From PVC group bacterium (GTDB lineage Bacteria > Verrucomicrobiota > Kiritimatiellia > CAIKKV01 > CAITUY01), in NCBI GenBank assembly GCA_945870225.1, contig CAMBRF010000023.1:1-43226 (forward strand): DNA of 43,226 nucleotides, written 5' to 3'. A program made the translations under genes and the position numbers. Every line of letters begins with the position of its first letter. Position 1 is the first letter of the stretch. Shown in pieces: positions 41,637 through 43,226 of the stretch. The notes under the pieces were generated by a model, which saw only the letters and a list, made by a program, of their open reading frames with translations, ran no database searches and had not been told where the DNA came from.

Positions 41637-43064
41637 ATGCCATACCGAATCAGCACCTCATGGATCATGATCCTGCTCGGCCTCGCCTTCTTGGGAGGAA
41701 TACCGGTCTCGCACGCCGGCGACATCAACGCGTTCCGCTTTGGCGCTGATGAGCGTGTGCGCGGGGAGTATTTCGACCACGTCCCCAGCAAGGTGGATTC
41801 CGCCGCCTACGCGCGCGGCGGCGAGAACAACTACCTGCGATTCCGAACCCGCCTCTGGGCTGAACAAAAGGCCGGATCAAACCTGACCCTCCGGGTCCGG
41901 ACCGTGAATGAAGTCCGTTCCTGGTTTTATCCCGATGTCTCCTCGCGGCCCCAGCGTTCAACATCCGAGTGGCCGGATGAATGGGTTCTGGACAACCTCT
42001 ACCTGGAAGTTGCCAACCTGTTCGACAATTCCCTCGATTTACGCGTGGGGCGGCAGGAGCTGATCTACGGGAACGGCCGGGTCATTCTGGATGGCACCCC
42101 TGGCGATGGATCGCGCACCCTTTACTTCAACGCAGCCAAGGCAACCTGGAAAGGACTGCCTAAAACCACAATCGACCTTTTCGGCATTTACAACGAGCCC
42201 GAAGACGAGCTGGCCATCAATACCGCCAACCGTGACCTCTCCGGGTTTTCCGCAGCCAGGGAGGGAGTGACCGAAAGTGGTGCCGGACTTTACCTGAAAA
42301 ATGCGTCAATGCCCCAACTACCCTTCGAGGCCTACCTGATTTACAAGCGAGAGGGAGCCTGGGAGCAGGCCGCCAAGACCAACGCCGCCGGTTTCGTACC
42401 GCCCCGTTACGCCTGGCAAACATTAAACCCGGGCCGCAAGACGGTTGAGAATCCGCAATTTGATGTTGAGACCGCTGGCTTCCGTTTGATCCCAACCTTT
42501 TCCGGCAGCCTCAGCGGCAATCTGGAAGCCGCCTTCCAATACGGACAGCGGGGGGATGAAGAGATGACCGGCTATATGCTGGACGCCTATCTGGAAAAGA
42601 AATTTGCGTCAGCCCCCATGCAGCCCGTTCTGAAGGGCGGACTCTACTGCCTGTCAGGTGACGATCCCGGGACTTCTGCTGATGAGGGCTGGAATCCGCT
42701 CTGGGCACGCCAGCCGCAGACGAGCGAGCTGTACCTGTTTGCCTGGGATGCCGAGGAATCCGCCTTCCGCTGGTCCAACCTGATTGACCCGAATATAGCG
42801 GTTTCCGTCACGCCCGTCCGCCGGATGAAATCGACGGTCGTGCTCCATTATCTCGCCGCATTCGAAGCCGATGGCAACGGCGGCGGGAAGTCACGCGGCT
42901 GGCTGGGAACCCTGAGGAACGAATTCGTCCTGGCCGAGAACAAATGGCTTTCCAAGGATAAACTAAGCGCTTACATCCTGCTGGAGGTCCTTGAACCCGG
43001 CGACTACTACAAGAATGATGACACTGCTGTCTTTGCCCGGTGGGAAGTCCTGTACGCTTTTTAA
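41637..43064 (+). CDS. AlgE-type outer-membrane export porin
   Basis: 475 residues from ATG 41637 with AAGGAAG upstream. The signal peptide (SWIMILLGLAFLGGIPVSHAG) ends SHA-GD. The mature protein is rich in alternating beta-strand segments: LRFRTRLWAEQKAGSNLTLRVRTVNEVRSWF, FDNSLDLRVGRQELIYGNGRVILDG and LPFEAYLIYKREG. RVGRQELIYGNGR in particular matches the AlgE/alginate-export family. It is an 18-strand-type barrel, likely exporting or importing anionic carbohydrate. The C-terminus (VFARWEVLYAF) ends in phenylalanine, as expected for BAM substrates. No alginate synthesis genes are nearby, so the cargo is unknown. Confidence 0.82.
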   Translation: MPYRISTSWIMILLGLAFLGGIPVSHAGDINAFRFGADERVRGEYFDHVPSKVDSAAYARGGENNYLRFRTRLWAEQKAGSNLTLRVRTVNEVRSWFYPDVSSRPQRSTSEWPDEWVLDNLYLEVANLFDNSLDLRVGRQELIYGNGRVILDGTPGDGSRTLYFNAAKATWKGLPKTTIDLFGIYNEPEDELAINTANRDLSGFSAAREGVTESGAGLYLKNASMPQLPFEAYLIYKREGAWEQAAKTNAAGFVPPRYAWQTLNPGRKTVENPQFDVETAGFRLIPTFSGSLSGNLEAAFQYGQRGDEEMTGYMLDAYLEKKFASAPMQPVLKGGLYCLSGDDPGTSADEGWNPLWARQPQTSELYLFAWDAEESAFRWSNLIDPNIAVSVTPVRRMKSTVVLHYLAAFEADGNGGGKSRGWLGTLRNEFVLAENKWLSKDKLSAYILLEVLEPGDYYKNDDTAVFARWEVLYAF

Positions 43065-43096
43065 AGGCCCTATTGCAAACAAGCGTGAAACAGAAC

Positions 43097-43125
43097 TGGA
43101 CAAGGGACCTCCTTCTGAATAGATT
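43097..43125 (+). promoter_or_regulatory. candidate promoter for tRNA-Gly
   Basis: TGGACA (43097-43102), 17-bp spacer, TAGATT (43120-43125). Five-of-six and four-of-six consensus matches. It ends 23 bp before the mature tRNA start. Confidence 0.5.
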
Positions 43126-43147
43126 GATGACCGTTCGACTCTGAAAA

Positions 43148-43222
43148 GCGGGAGTAATTCAGTGGTAGAATGTCAGCTTCCCAAGCTGAACGTCGTGGGT
43201 TCGATCCCCATCTCCCGCTCCA
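43148..43222 (+). tRNA. tRNA-Gly (anticodon CCC), CCA encoded
   Basis: GCGGGAG pairs with CTCCCGC as the acceptor stem. The anticodon stem TCAGC/GCTGA closes the loop TTCCCAA, giving anticodon CCC. The T-arm is GTGGG-TTCGATC-CCCAT. Discriminator T and encoded CCA end at 43222. It is followed by the last four bases of the window. Confidence 0.95.
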
Positions 43223-43226
43223 CTTT

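Noticed and set aside
1-43226. CRISPR arrays, insertion sequences, attachment sites
   Set aside because: No spaced direct-repeat arrays, transposase motifs or terminal inverted repeats were seen; the only tandem repeats are inside rpsF and rplY.

Overview
The window reads as chromosomal core DNA of a GC-rich, Gram-negative bacterium. BamA, Skp, LpxD, a GmhA-type heptose isomerase and an AlgE-type porin imply an LPS-bearing outer membrane. A single-chain MurC-MurB fusion, a PVC-like SSB N-terminus, a class II (B12-dependent) ribonucleotide reductase and large secreted multidomain proteins point by inference to the PVC superphylum (Verrucomicrobiota/Kiritimatiellota-like). No phage, insertion sequence, CRISPR array or obvious island was seen, and no stretch over 300 bases lacks a gene.

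Layout. Positions 1-2641: tRNA-Asp(GTC), a Gph-like HAD phosphatase, tmRNA (ssrA) and a GT87-like membrane glycosyltransferase converging on tmRNA. Positions 2865-8473 (+): an AftB-like GT-C membrane glycosyltransferase, a secreted multidomain glycosidase-like protein and an OFA-type MFS carrier. Positions 8492-10216 (-): gmhA-like isomerase, ArfB-like release factor, YvlD-type membrane protein and a small membrane ORF. Positions 10351-14290 (+): periplasmic SH3 protein, M48 lipoprotein protease, CHASE2 nucleotide cyclase and queF; the first two overlap and the third follows 10 nt later.

Positions 14294-27280 (-) form one long collinear run of housekeeping genes. In transcription order these are ispE, tRNA-Gln, prs, rplY, pth, rpsF, ssb, rpsR, rplI, dnaB, bamA, skp, lpxD, galE, recA and a DUF2007 gene. 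Many are separated by a few bases or overlap by 1-4 nt, linking translation, replication, outer-membrane assembly, lipid A synthesis and recombination. The 3' end of ispE lies inside the tRNA-Gln gene. S6 and L25 have repeat-built C-terminal tails.

Positions 27464-32618 (+): pgsA, der and nrdJ. The 267-nt nrdJ leader is AT-rich and structured. It has a perfect 8-bp dyad resembling an NrdR box, a second hairpin, and a terminator-like hairpin with a T-run just before the start codon. Positions 32631-38222 (-): PQQ-type beta-propeller, GT4 glycosyltransferase, TPR lipoprotein, a 29-codon AURKAIP1/COX24-like basic gene, hisG and purN. Positions 38336-43222 (+): the murC-murB fusion, a small TerB-like acidic protein, a flavin-reductase-like protein, an AlgE-type porin and tRNA-Gly(CCC).

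The items most worth a second look are the nrdJ leader, the ispE/tRNA-Gln overlap, and the SH3/M48/CHASE2-cyclase cassette as a possible envelope-sensing module. All functions are assigned from motifs and family knowledge read by eye; no database search was run.
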